From contig CM049316.1 of the NCBI GenBank assembly GCA_026874595.1, positions 68,720,676-68,784,675 on the forward strand: a stretch of DNA of 64,000 nt. Reading direction: 5' to 3'. Each line of letters starts with the position of its first letter. Position 1 is the stretch's first letter. The notes beneath the pieces are model-generated. The model did not search any database and had not been told where the DNA came from. It saw only the letters and a list, made by a program, of their open reading frames with translations. Positions 22,423 through 35,516 of the stretch are shown here, piece by piece. The DNA is from Sipunculus nudus (Eukaryota > Annelida > Sipuncula > Golfingiida > Sipunculidae). The position numbers and the translations under genes are program-made.

Positions 22423-23596
22423 TTGTATCCGCCAAAATGAAGTTTCGCGGATACGGTGTTTTTGACCGGGTTCTGCCCCAGCCGTTTTCGTTTCCGGAGA
22501 ACTCCTCTGAGACTACTGGACAGATTTTTCCAAAACTTGCACCAACTATCGGGTCACGTGTGAACTGGTGCCTAACCAATTTGCGTTGACCTCTGACCTT
22601 TCGTCTCGCCCAGCGTCCATTTGTGTGTCTGTTTTCACACATAAATCCACATATCTCGGGAACCGTTTGACCAATCAGGAAAAATAATTTGTACAAATGT
22701 AGCCCTTGGATAGCTTTAGAACATACTCAAAAAATGGTGGCGCCACCTGCAACCATGTTTGCACAGTGTCCATCTGTTTATCTGCCTTGGGTTAAAATCA
22801 CTTATATCTTTGCAGTGGTTTGACTAATTCACCTGAAATTTAGCATGCATATACATTCTGGATAGCTTTCTTGATTTTATGACAGGTGGCACTACCTTCA
22901 TTCACGTTCACACTGCAGAGATCCATGCTTATATCTCCAGACTGGGTTGACCTATCTTCCTGAAACTTTGCATGTGTATAGATCTCATTTTTACCATGCT
23001 CAAAACTAGTGGCGCCACCTGCAATCATTTTTGCACTGCATCCATCTGTTTGTCTGCCATGGGATAAAATCACTCGTAACTCGGCAGTGGTTTGACAGTT
23101 CTGCCTAAAATTTTGCAGGTTTATACATCTAGGACAGCTTTCTTGATTTTACGACAGGTGGCGCCACCTACATTTTAGTTTATGCTGCAGACATCCAAGC
23201 TCATATCTCAGGAACCATTTGACCAATTGGGCCAAAATTTTGCATGTGTATAGATTTCACATAGCTTTTTATCATACGCAAAACTGGTGGCACACCTTCA
23301 ACGATTTTTGCACAGCGTCCGTCTGTTTGACTTGCGGTGGGCTAAAATCACTCATATCTCAGTAGTGGTTTGACTTATCTGCCTAAAATTTTGGGTTTTT
23401 ATACATCTTGGTTAGCTTTCTTGATTTTTTTGGCAGGTTGCGCCACCTACAAACACATTTTGGCTGCAGACATCCATACTAATATGCAACACACATCGCT
23501 CTATTTCCCCTTGCCACTCAATCTATGCCTCTCTTCACCCGTTCCATCTGATTTTGGCGGATACACGTAGTGGCTTGTCGACTACCCGTATTCTAG
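22423..23596 (+). mobile_element. Family 2 Helitron-like element, stand-alone copy
   Basis: 1174 bp from TTGTATCCGCCAAAAT to TATTCTAG. The 14-mer GTATCCGCCAAAAT near the start is perfectly inverted as ATTTTGGCGGATAC at 23551-23564. A 5' hairpin GTATCCGCC...GGATAC, a 3' hairpin GTAGT-ggcttgtcg-ACTAC and CTAG at 23593-23596 complete the signature. The flanks gatta | ttttg again give A^T insertion. The interior is GGTGGCGCCACC satellite (about 22735-23450). No coding capacity. Confidence 0.75.
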
Positions 23597-23599
23597 TTT

Positions 23600-24060
23600 T
23601 GTATATATTTTTGTTTTTGTGCTGGTTTGTGGTAAAGAACTTACAAATTCAGAATGAAGTAACAGCTATTTTTATATATCTGAGGACAAAACTGATATTT
23701 AAACCATGTTATAGATATGGTGGCACTCCATCAAGATGTATCACATTAAATAATGACTTTGCATTTTATATGTTGTAAATTTCTGTATGATTACATTCAA
23801 ATTACATATTTTTTGTATCAATTTTTATTTGAAAAATATATATCATTTGGAAAAAAGGTCAAGATATAGAAGATATAGAAATATTCTTCACTTAAAGCAG
23901 GCCCATTCAGATGATAACAGTATAAAGCTTTGCTTTTTATTTGTATCCCCAGACAAAGTCAGGATACTATGGTTTAGGCATGGCCGCCGCAGCAGAGATT
24001 TCTTCCAGTCGAGATAACTCAAAAATATTTCACGAATCTTTACAAACCTTGACATGTGCA
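23600..24060 (+). other. AT-rich intergenic sequence
   Basis: Nothing recognised. Confidence 0.4.
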
Positions 24061-24089
24061 TAGATATGGGTGAGAGGATGAAGCCTTAA

Positions 24090-26200
24090 TAAAATGGAGT
24101 CATGACCTTTAAAAGAAGAGTGACCTTGACCTTGAATAGATCCATTTTGGGGGAAATCACACAAATTCTTAAATCTATCAAGAAAGCTTGCATGGATTGA
24201 TCCAAATTTTAAGTTGACCGAAGATCTTGGAAAGTGTTGTCATGTACTGGAAACTGGTGGCACTATCTGTTATCCTCTTCTGCTTTTCATTCCTTTTAAT
24301 ACCCTCATCATTGCCATGTGACTGTATTGTGAGCATTATAAGTCAAAAACTTATGTACAGATTTCTTTTATATTATGTATATTCAGAGATATGGGTTATT
24401 GGATGATGTATATTTAAATCAGTCATGACCTTTCCTATGAGAGTAGCCTTGACCTTGAATATTGCCATATATGGTGAAATATATATCTCTGTAAGTGATG
24501 CATGGATTGGTCCAAAAATTATGTTGACCCAAGATCTTGGATAGTGTTGTCTTCTGTGGAAGACGGGTGGTGCCATGCACCCTCTGTCCTTTTCTTGTTT
24601 TCACACCATTTAATATTTCATCATTGCCACTTGAAAGTACTTTGAGCATTATAAGTCAAAAACTGATGGACTGATTGGGCTGATATTGTGCATGTCCATT
24701 GATCTTGGAATACCTCCATCCTGTATTTGAGACTGGTGGTGCCATCTGCAGTTGTTTTTTGGGTTGCCTCCATCCATACGTTTTAGGTGAAAATTACTCA
24801 TATCTCAGGAGTGGTTCAATTTATTGGTCTGAAATTTGACATATACATCCATCTTGGAGAGATTTTTCTCAACCAGACAGGTGGCGCCACTTACCTTACT
24901 GTTTTCATAGTATAAATTAATCACCTTTTCTCAAGAGTCATCCACTGTATTGGCCTGAAATTGTGTATGTCCATAGATCTTGGATACCTCCATCTCGTAT
25001 TCAAGACTGGGGAGCCATCTGCAATTGTATTCGTGTGGTGTCCATCCGTACATTTGATTTAGGTGGAATTGCTCATATCTGAGGAATGGATTGATGCATC
25101 AGCCTGAAGGTTACACTGACGTAGCGGCGTGCCTGGAGATTCTGTGTAGGGATTTGACAGGACAGAGCCGAATGCAATACCGCACTTCAAGACTCTCGTA
25201 AATAATGCAGAATGCGACAGGGCAGTTACCCATTATGGTATCTGGTAATGAATCCTTTTAGCTATTTTATGACACCTGTTTTGTAAATTTAGAGCGACTA
25301 TAAGCGCAACAGTGACACGGCCAGTAAATGATGTTAAAATTCTATGAATTGTTCAGCGCAGTGCTGCCATCTGGAGCTCCCAATGAAAACAAGTTAATAA
25401 CGCGAAAACCAATCACACATGATATGTATTTCTGGGTTGAATTAAATAGTGTATTGTCCTAGGAGCTAGGAAAATATCATAATTGTGCCGGAAACAGGGT
25501 AGATATATTTTTAAATGGACAGAGTGTTAAACATCACAAAGTGGGCTGCAGAATAGGTCGGTCTAGCCTGAAATTTTGGTATGTTTATCCATCTTGGATA
25601 GCTTTGTTGTTGACCAGACAGGTTGTGCCACCTGATGTTCTGTTTTTATAGAATACATTGAAGCACTTTTTCTCAGTAGTGGATTGGTGTCTCGGCCTGA
25701 AATCATGCATGGTGCATACATCTGTAGATCTGTCTTTGGTGAAAATTGCACAGATATGAGGAGTTCAGTTTGTATCACTAGTGTCACAAATGGTGCCTTT
25801 CCTATGAGTAGCCTTGACCATTAATATTTCCGTATTTGGTGAAATCACACAAAATTTTAAATGCATGGATTGGTCCAAAAATCAAATTGACAGAAGATCT
25901 TGGATAGCTTTGTCTTCTGTGGAAGACAGGTGGCACCACCTTCTGTCCTTTTCTTATATTAGCAACTTTAATACTCCCTTCATTGCCACTTGACAGTACT
26001 GTGAGCATTATAAGTATAAAACTAATGGACAAATTTCTTTCATATTATGCAAATACATAGATATAGGATGTAGGATGAGGTATAATTAAATTTGGATCAT
26101 GACCTTTCCCATGAGAGTGGCCTTGATCTTGAATATTCCCGTATTTGGTGAAAATAATGTTTCTCAAGTTGATGATGAAAGAAACCATGATCGCTTGCCA
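24090..26200 (+). repeat. Diverged tandem repeats with gaccttgaccttgaat motif
   Basis: The block catgacctttcctatgagag followed by ccttgaccttgaatattcc recurs near 24110, 24425, 25790 and 26098. Partial units between (24640-25080, 25560-25760) share gattggtctgaaattt and scraps resembling the palindrome-bearing satellite (gacaggtggcgccac at 24880). It looks like an old, broken tandem-repeat element. The 25090-25540 piece is different, less AT-rich, and matches nothing I know. Confidence 0.55.
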
Positions 26201-26299
26201 TGTGTCAGTATATGCTGCCGACGATGGGGACCTATTATTAAAGGAGGGGGTCAATTATCTGGGGATACTAGGTCACCGCCAAGAAATTCTAGATTTATA

Positions 26300-27640
26300 T
26301 TGAGTTTTAGCAACAGCTGTTTAAATTGTTAAACTTTATGTAACTTATATAATGTATTCATAAAGCAGGCTCATTAAGATGTTAATAGCATAAGGATTTG
26401 ATAAGTAATTTTACTTTGTTTCAACACTCAGATTTTGAAATTATTAAACTTTATATAAGTTATATAATGCCAACTTAAGTTTATGAAAATAAGGAACTAA
26501 CATGCTTATATATGTTCTTTTGCCTTGCTAATCTGACCTGCCGTTGTGCAGTGACCTGTTTTGTAATGAATCTGATTCTGAATATTGCTGGTTATATGAC
26601 GTATCATTTATTTTAAGATACATGGTACATTTGAATATAAGAGTATGAGAGCATCTGATCCCAAAATTTTGATATCACTATTATGGTACACAAATGATTA
26701 AGTCACTATTGTGTAAATTTAGATTTTTATTATTCATGTATGTAATAATTATGATAAGAAAACTTTATAGAGATTCATGGGGTTAGCTGTATGTGGTATA
26801 TTTATGATTAATTTTAATATATATGTATATATTATGTATATTTTTTTCTTTTTTTTGTTGCTTATTTTGCATATAATTTATTTTATCAGTACAGAGGTAT
26901 CAGCTACAGGGTGAAATTGATTTGGATTCACTCTTGTAAAGCTCAGTTTTCCCAAATAGCAGTCCTTGCAGTTTGTAAACTATATTTTGTTTTTTAAAAA
27001 ATGTACCAGATCATTGGTTCGGGATGAAGAAGCTTTTTCATATCAGTATGTAGCTGGTAGAAATCAGTATTTTTTCCACACTCTTTCTCCCTCTCATAGA
27101 ATTTGATGTATGAGTGACTGTTAGTTCCCATTAAAGGGAACCTTAACTAACCACTAGTTAAGGTTGTATTTATCTGTAAAATAATTGTTGGTAAATCAAA
27201 ATATACCTCCAACAAAACAATACCCAAACAATGAGTAAAAGAATTTCCCTGTTCTAAGTTGATGCTTACAGTAAGTCAAGTAGGTTTTCATTTAAGCCCT
27301 TTAACTGGCTTTGACAAGACAAATCCTTACACAGTTATTATGTTACACTTTCTTGATGATTGCTTAATGATGTATATGATCACTGACTGCTTTCATATGT
27401 TTTTTCTTTTGATTATTAAGAGAATGATTATTGGAGAATAATCCCGGATTATATTTTTCTGTCAGTTCCTTGATCTGTTTCAAATTTATTGTATCATTTA
27501 TAGTACAGTATCCACCATGTTATCAGAGAATAAATCAGCTTTCAAGATGTAATTCTTTTATCTTTACTATATTGAGACCTAAAATGATAAATGGAAGTAA
27601 ATCACAAATCAAAAAAAAAAAGTGAACCTATCACGTAATC
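26300..27640 (+). other. AT-rich intergenic sequence
   Basis: No coding signal, no clear repeat family, scattered AT runs. Confidence 0.4.
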
Positions 27641-27648
27641 TATCTGTA

Positions 27649-28621
27649 TTTTTAGCTCAGCTGACTATAAGTCATCTGAGCTACAGTCGTGGTCCATTGT
27701 CCGCCGTCCGTCCGTCTGTCCTTAGATGTGGCACATTTTGAAACTGTAAGACCTAGGAATCCAAAATTTGGCATAATGTTAGATGTCCCCAAGATCTCCT
27801 ACCAAGCCGAAAACTGGGTCTTTGTGACTTCTTTCCTTTTAGAAATTAAGGAAAGACCTCAATTTTTTATTAAAAACCTATTTTCACACTTCAGGACTGC
27901 CTAACATTAAAACCACTCATCTGTTTTTTTGTCATATGTACCATAAATGATCCTCTATATAGTTCCTATGGACATGCCAGAAATTAGGTCTATATTATAT
28001 AATTTAAAAAAGTTATGGGCCCAAACAATGCATTTTGTAAATAATCAGGAAAGAAATTTGATCACCTAGCACAAAACTTGTTAAAGCTAAGCACTTTTTT
28101 TCCAGTAATATAACTTTTATTAATCAAAATTAAATTGTATCCCAAAATTAGATCAAAATCTTTTAAATTTCTTAAAATATTAGCAAAAATAAACAATTGG
28201 TACCTTAAATTTTGCCCAAATTTGACCACGGCACTTTTTTTGCTGTAACTGTGTGGATTTTATTCAAGTTTTCAAGCACCATTTCACCTATTGTTTACAT
28301 CAAGCTATTGTTATGCAGTTTGCTAGAGGTTAGATCCCCAGCTTCAGCTCTAAGTTCCTTAAATTTGGCATACAGTTAGATGTCTCCAAAATCCCCTACC
28401 ATGCCAAGAATTTTGTCACTAGGACTTAATTCCTTCGAGATATTAATTAACAACTTCATTTTTCCATTAAAAAACCAATTGTTACACTATAAGACTGGCT
28501 AATATCAAAACCACTGATCTGACTTTGATCATATAAAATATACATATTTTTCTATACATTCGCTATGCTCATGCCAGAAATGTCAGTATTGCGTTAAGTT
28601 ATGGACCTAAACATAATGCAC
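27649..28621 (+). mobile_element. Family 3 element, 5' part with terminal hairpin
   Basis: Starts TTTTTAGCTCAGCTGAC. The first 29 bases after the T run fold as AGCTCAG-c-TGACT-ata-AGTCA-t-CTGAGCT (27654-27682). A CGTCCGTCCGTCTGTCC-type stretch follows, then two body units (about 27760-28030 and 28360-28620) sharing gttagatgtc..caaaatctcctaccat. It has no terminus before the next family 3 start at 28622. No coding content. Confidence 0.65.
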
Positions 28622-29450
28622 TTTTTAGCTCAGCTGACTTTCAGTCATGCTGGGCTATAGCGATGGGTCTTTGTCCGTCGTCCTTCCGTCTGTCCGTCCG
28701 GCCGTTAGCAGGGCACAAATCGTAACCGTAGGGGCTAGGGCCATGAACCCTATGCAGTCTTAGAGGTTCTAAAAAGATCTTGCAAACCTGAAATTAGGTC
28801 ACTGCAACCTATATTCTCAAAGTTATGGGATGTGTTTGCACCCCCCAGAAATGATTCTTTCAGCCAAAATTTTCATCCCAAACCTTCCATCTTTCACATA
28901 CAGCTCACCTACCAACATGGGAAGAACCATAATTATTTTGAGGTCCAAAGGTCAAGGTCACAGTACCAACTTCTTTGAAAGGCCTGTGGATGCATTTTAT
29001 GCTAAACCTTTCATCCAAATCCTTTGATCTTTCACATATAGCTCACCTACTATGTGGGAGAAGAATCCTATAGATGTTGAGGTCACAAGGTCATAGGTCA
29101 GGGTCACAGGATCCGATTCTTTGAAAAGGTTGTGGACACATTTCAAGCTAGACCTTTCATTCCAGTCCTTTCAGCACTGATATCACTTCTCTGCCAACAG
29201 GGGAAAAAACCTGTTGATTTTGAGGTCAAAGGTCAAGTTCACAGCACCCTCTTCTTGCGTGGAGTCATTTTCAGGCAAACTTTCTATACTTTCCATCTGT
29301 CATATATGGCTTACCTACCAATAGGGGAAGAAGCCTATTGATGTTGAGTTCAAAAGGTCAAAGGTCAAGGTCACAATATTGTTCTAAATGCTTGTGAACA
29401 TATTTCAAGTGAAACTGTTCAACCCAAACCTTCAGTCTTTCACATATGCC
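28622..29450 (+). repeat. Family 3 5' end leading into ~140-bp AGGTCA-rich tandem array
   Basis: Begins tttttagctcagctgacttt with GTCCGTCGTCC-type sequence, then about four units of ~140 bp. Each has caaacctttcatcttttcacatatagctcacctacca-like text and ends in gaggtcaaaggtcaaggtcac (near 28938, 29078, 29220 and 29355). Perfect AGGTCA half-sites recur in every unit. Confidence 0.7.
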
Positions 29451-31778
29451 ACATCTATGCATCACTGAATGTGATTCAAACTTCATATTTATGGGTCTTT
29501 TTGCATGAAGAAATAACTAATTGATTTTGAGGTCAGCTGGTCAGGAGGTTAAAGCTTGCAGGTCTAAGTTAGTCACTCATTGGTTGCCAAGTAATTACAC
29601 CCGGCCAGATGTAATTGGTTAGTAGTTACCCATCATTTAGAAAGAATCCAGTTGATATGTGGGCAAAAGGCCAAGGTCATAGGTCAGGTCAACTTATTTT
29701 GTAGACCATCTCTATTTTACTTGTATATATAAGCTTGCACTCCAGCTGGTACATCTCACCGTGTGGCTGTAATTGTGAGTGACACTGGTGACATATGACT
29801 CCCTTTTGTATCAGGCTATTAAGTGATAAGGCTGAGTGATAAGTACCTCGTTACTGCATAACAAAACACTGTTGTTGGAATACTTCAGCCAGGAATTAAC
29901 ACTATGAGAGTATAGTATTAAGGTTTAGCTTCTGATTTATAAGATGATGGGAACATTTTGCAGTTTATTTTATGGATTCATAGCAATAAACTTCGTTTCC
30001 TAGATATCTGAATATTTTTATATAAATCACCACATATAAAAGCAAGTGTTTGTTCTCATAATATGTGGATGTGTACTTGATTTAGGATGGCTTTATTTTA
30101 TTACAAGACTCTTAGTCATGCTTTCTGCATTTCTATTCTTTCAGGTTTTGCAGTTTACCAACCCTGCTGACCCCATTGAAAAGCAGGGTGATAATAAAAA
30201 ATATTGGATTTACATTTGCATATGTATAAATTTAATATGAGGGCCTGAACATGCCTTTTGAATTGTTTTGGACATTCATTACTGTAACATCATTTGGAGA
30301 ATTTGCTACAAGTTTGGTCTCTTATTGGAGGATGTGTGATATCAAATGTCAGACTTGGCAGAAATCCATTATGTCTGCCAGTTAGCCACCTTAGAAATCC
30401 TTTTTTCAGTGCAGTTTCAGTAATTTACCTTCAATTTTTGGTCCGATTTAGAGAATGGTTGTTGTCTGATTTCAGACCTGTCAGAAGTCCAAAATGGCCA
30501 CCAGGCAACCATCTTTAAATTCCTTTTGATCATATTATCTCAAGAACAGTTAAAGTGAAGGCAGTCGGACGTATATCAATGTAATCTTGCAAAGGATTGG
30601 GTCAAATATTTCTTAATAAATATTATCATCATATATGAAAGTGCAGTACAGTTGGCTTGTATTGAATAAAAATTCATACAGAAGCACCTGTTTCTCAATA
30701 ATTCTTGCATGGATTTCCTTGATTTTTTGCTATATATTTTGATCTTATATTTGCCCTTTGTGGTGTTCCTTTTGAGACTGACAGGTATCAAGTAAGCTAT
30801 GGGAATAGTTCTGGATACCTTAACAATCATACATTTTGCTCAGACCATCAATTCACTGTGTTTTAATAATACATAGCTGATATATATTTCTGTTGTCATA
30901 GAAAATTTCATTAAACAATCAAGAAATATATTTACTCCCTTAACAAATGGATTGCTGAAGCTAGAGATTTTTTGTCAGGGTTGTAACATTATTTAATCAA
31001 GATTCAATTGAATACCCAAAATTAGTTCTGAAGTTTTCAAATTTAATTATTATTATAAATATAAAATAAGTACCTTAAATTTTGCCCAACTTTGACCATT
31101 GCACGTTTGTTTCCTGAGAGCACTGTTGATATAATTTTCATATGCACACATAAGGATTTCATCTTTGTAATTTTGAAAGCTGAAGGAAATTGGCCAAATT
31201 GTAGCTTTTATTAATGTTTTTATGAGACCATGTCAGACGCAGGCTCTACCCAGCCCCTCTTCAGTCACCTGTATGTTGACCTTTCAGCAAATTATGCACG
31301 CTTGAGGCGAGGCATACACTGGGGCAACCAGGCAGCTAATGTCCAGCCACAGTTGATCCAGGTGTCCAACCCAACTCATCTAGTAGTTGTTTTGAAAAAC
31401 AACATAACAATAAACAATAAATTAATAAATTTTTATTGGTTTTTAATAACAAATTAAAGAAAAATTAATAGAAAAGGAATTTTTAGTTGATGATTAACAG
31501 GAAATTAACTTGCAGTTACTGATGATGTAAGAATCTTTTATAATTGGATAGAATGTCAATGTCAATGTTATTCCAAATAAAACCATGCAGTCACCTATGG
31601 TATTGTACAGTTCAATTTTAATGATAAAAAAATAAATCATAGTATTCATTACTAATCATTAGGGATCATATGAAGGAAATTAATGATAGACAAAGATGCA
31701 GTTGATAATATCATCTAGATTCCTACTGTGTCTAGTGTGTAGATTGATGTGAAAGTAGTCCAAAGTGAATATATTACA
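29450..31778 (+). other. Intergenic sequence, no supported gene
   Basis: AT-rich. A short open stretch at 30145-30188 (VLQFTNPADPIEKQ) lies between ttctttcag and GG|gtgata and could be an isolated exon, but no family is recognised. 30900-31180 resembles family 3 body. Otherwise nothing. Confidence 0.35.
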
Positions 31779-34700
31779 TTTTTAGCGAACCTGTGAGCTT
31801 ATGCGATGGTGCGGCGTCGTGTGTCGTGCGTCGTGCGTTGTCTGTACGTTAATCATAGCTATCTCAAAAACGGCAGAAGCTAGCATCACCAATTTTTTTG
31901 TAAATAATCAGTCATCCAAAAAACTATATCAGATTTTTTCTTACTGCATTTTCTTAGATTTTATAAAGAAAAAGCTTTCAAAGTCTTCTTCTCCGAAACT
32001 GTCCAGCCAAATTGTCCAATATTTCACTGAAATGATCCTTGGAACAATCTTTCTCAAGTTTGTTCGAATGGTTCCAGTTCGGAGATTTTTGGCCGAGTTA
32101 CAGGAGGTTGAACTTTGTTAACTGTGCAAAAAAGCATATTAAAATTTAAATCTCAGAAACGGCTGGAGCTATCATCACCAAATTTTATGCCAATATTGGT
32201 CACATAGGTCATATCTGAAATTGAGGTGTTGGTGGCGCCACCTCCATCGGCCTTTTTTGTACGGGGTCATCAGTGCCCGTATCACACTGAGGGCTACAAA
32301 AAACTTCATTCTTTGAAACCATATGGCCAAAATGTTTAATATTGCACAGAAATGATCCTAGGGTAGTGCTTTCTGAAGTTTGTTCAAATGACTTTTGGCT
32401 AAGTTATGGGAAGCTGAATTTAGTCATATGCCATAACAGCCCATTTTAGCTCAGTAGCTACAAAGATCTTCTTTTCAAAAACCACTGGACCAAATTTTTA
32501 AATCTTACACATTAATTATCCTCAGATGTTGATAATTCAGGTTTGTTCAAATGGTTTTGGTTCAGTGCTTTTTGGCTGAGTTACGGGAAGCTGAACTTAG
32601 CCAGTTTGCTGTATCTTCCTATATGAGTTATAAACCTGCGAAACGTTTTTCGACTGATGCCACTGAAGCCAGTTTGTTTAATATTTTACAAGAATAATCC
32701 CTACCATAATTCTTATAATAATTGTCATTAATGGTTCCACATGAATGATTTTTGGCTGAATTATGGAGATTGAATTGAGTCATTTTACCATATATGTAAG
32801 CTGTGTTATGCTGTTACATCTAGCCTGGCACCAGTTTATAAGCATCTATTACATCATCCCACTAGACATTTAGATTTCAGGTTATCTTTGGTTAATATTG
32901 ACAAGAAAGTTTTTTTAAAAGCTTTTAAAAAACTTAGATTTATGATTTAAGTTATTCATCATACCAGGCAATGTTACAATCATAGATATTCTGTTCTCTG
33001 TGGCTATATAAAGACAACTGTACATGGATTATAAATTATTGGTATCCCTGCTCAACTTAATTCAAGAATTTGCCATCAATGAGATATATCTGTATTTTAA
33101 TTTTGCATTCAGTATGCATCCGTAATAATTTTACATATATTCTTGATTTTTTTTTATAAAAAGTCAGCTGAAAAGCATTTTGTATTGGGAAAATAAATTT
33201 CAAAGTTATTTCAAGTAGGGACAACTTTTGTGTACAGATGGCCGCACTTGGTTTACCATTGGCAGATTGCCAGTGCCTTGATGTTGGCTGTTAGCCAAGA
33301 TGATGTTAGCCCTATAAATAGTTTTGGCACAGTGCCAGGATTGGAAGAAGTGCAGCCAGGTATAGGTCAAGAGTTCACTCAGTGCAGTAGCTGCATTCTA
33401 TTTATAGCTTTAGCAGACTGCTCACTGCATCATATTTGGCACTCAAGTTCAGCCTTATTCTATTTATAGCTTTGGCAGACTGCCAACTGTATCAGATTAT
33501 GCAACAGGTCAAGAGTTCACTCAGTGCAGCCAGGTACAGGTCAAAAGTTCACTCAGTCTAGCCAGGTGCAGGTCAAGAGTTCACTCAGTGCAGTAGCTTG
33601 AGGCAGCAATTTGTCACAGGTCACTGGGTGGCAACTGTCTTACTCACCTAAGCCTTGTCAGCCCAGTGCATCAAACTCTGGGGAAGTTTGACCTCTCTAT
33701 GCGTCTTTGATGATATTCTCATTTACAAGACAGGTGGTGCCACCTACATTGTCTTTTGGAGTGTATGCTCATTTTTACAGAGGAATTTGATACATCAGCC
33801 TAAAATTGGGCATGTTTATACATATCGGGTAGATTTATAGTGTACAAGACTGGTGGCGCCACCTACAATAATTTTTGCACAGTGTATGTCCCTGCTTATT
33901 TCACAGGAGGGGTTTGACATATCCGTCTGACATTGGGCATACTTATATATCTCTTTGTTGTATATAAGACTGGTGGTGCCAGCTACAATCATTGTATCCG
34001 CCAAAATAGAGTTTTGCGGATACTTTGTTTTTTAGTCGGATGCCGACGCTGCCACCATTGCCGCATAGGTTTCCGGAGAACTCCTCCATAACCACTGGGC
34101 AGAATTTTTTAAATTCGGAATTATGATCGGTCACATGTGAATTGCTGCGCCCTCATTTTTGGTTGACCTCTGACCTTTCCTCTCTGCCCGGCGTCCATTT
34201 GTGCGTCTGTTTCCACACATAAACCCACATATCTTTGGAACCGTTAGACCGATCAGGCTTACAATTTTGCACAAATGTAGCCCTTTGAAAGCTTTATAAC
34301 ATACACTAAAAATGGTGGCGCCACCTGCAAGCATTTTGCACAGCGACCACCTGTACATCCTGGACAGCTTTCTTGATTTTATGACAGGTGGCGCCACCTA
34401 CATTCACGTTTAAGCTGCAGATATCCAAGCTCATATCTCGGGAACCGTTTGACCAGTTGGGCCAAAATTTTGCATGTGTATAGATCTCCCATAGCTCTTT
34501 ATTTTAGGCAAAACTAGTGGCGCCACCTGCAACCATTTTTGCACAGCGTCCATCTGTTCATCTGCCTTGGGATGAAATCACTCATATCTCGGCAGTGGTT
34601 TGACTTATCCATCTGATATTTTGCAGGTTTATACATTCTTGACAGCTTTCTTGATTTTATTACAGGTAGCGCCACCTACATTTTAATTTACGTTGCAGAC

Positions 34701-35291
34701 ATCCAAGCTCATATCTCAGGAACCATTTGACCGATTGGGCAAAAATTTTGCATGTTTATAGATCTTACATGGCTCTTTATCATACGTAAAACTGGTGGCG
34801 CCACCTGCAATCATTTTTGCACAGCGTCCGTCTGTTTGTCTGCCATGGGCTAAAATCAGTCATCTCAGTAATGGTTTGCTTATCTGCTTAAAATTTTGCA
34901 TTTTTATACATCTTGGACATCTTTCTGGATTTTGTGGTAGGTGGCACACCCTACATACACATTTCGGCTGCAGATATCCAGGCTATTATGTTACACACCT
35001 CACTCTATTTCCCCTTTCCACTTAATCCATGCCTCACTTCACCTTTCCCACTCTGATTTTGGCGGATACACGTAGTCCCTTGTTGACTACCCATATTCTT
35101 GTTTTTGTGTTGTGTGCATCAATGACAGAATTGCAGTGACGTTTGTTTGTTTCTTATTCTAAGTGTTTAGTATACTTGCATTGTTCATATACATGTTATA
35201 CATGTTCTTGAAAAGTAATGGTCCAGCACTGAAGCATTATACCTGGTGTAATCTCATTGCACAGGTTCGCATTAGGCCTGTAGGCCTTGTT
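31779..35291 (+). mobile_element. Family 1 element, 3.5-kb composite
   Basis: Both ends are intact: TTTTTAGCGAACCTGTG (GCGAACCTGTG at 31785-31795) and CACAGGTTCGC (35260-35270), AGGCCTGTAGGCCT (35274-35287), CTTGTT. It contains the usual 5' CGTCGTG-type stretch and body, the agttcactcagtgcag minisatellite (33340-33620) and, nested, a complete family 2 copy at 33992-35101. Confidence 0.75.
33992..35101 (+). mobile_element. Family 2 Helitron-like element nested in family 1
   Basis: 1110 bp, the same length as the copy at 16567-17677 and in the same host position: caatca before, tttttgtgttgtg after. 5' TTGTATCCGCCAAAAT with hairpin partner GCGGATAC; 3' ATTTTGGCGGATAC at about 35056, hairpin GTAGTCccttgttGACTAC. 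The terminal CTAG has become CTTG, probably one mutation. The interior is GGTGGCGCCACC satellite (34310-34950). Confidence 0.75.
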
Positions 35292-35516
35292 TTACACATT
35301 TTTTCTCTATTTTGAGACCTTCAAAGATAAGGTCGTCCGTTTGACCTAGAATCTTCTTACTTGACAAAGAGGGAGGTCCGTGAAAAATCTACTTGGAAAC
35401 CTGAAATTTAGTCTCAATTACCCATACTCTCTGAGATATGGGACTTATAATTGCCTGTGCAAGGACACATTGTCAACATGTCATTCGGCTGAGCTTCATG
35501 ACCCATGGGTCACTTG
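35292..35516 (+). repeat. Family 3 body and 3' terminus
   Basis: Contains gacctagaatcttcttactt and ggctgagcttcat followed by GACCCATGGGTC at 35500-35511 and CACTTGTTTT. It is directly abutted by the TTTTTAGCGAAC start of the next family 1 copy. Confidence 0.6.

Noticed and set aside
27689..27904. 71-codon frame in family 3, repeated at 40607-40859
   Set aside because: The same text occurs in several family 3 copies with frame breaks and shows no domain; repeat artefact.
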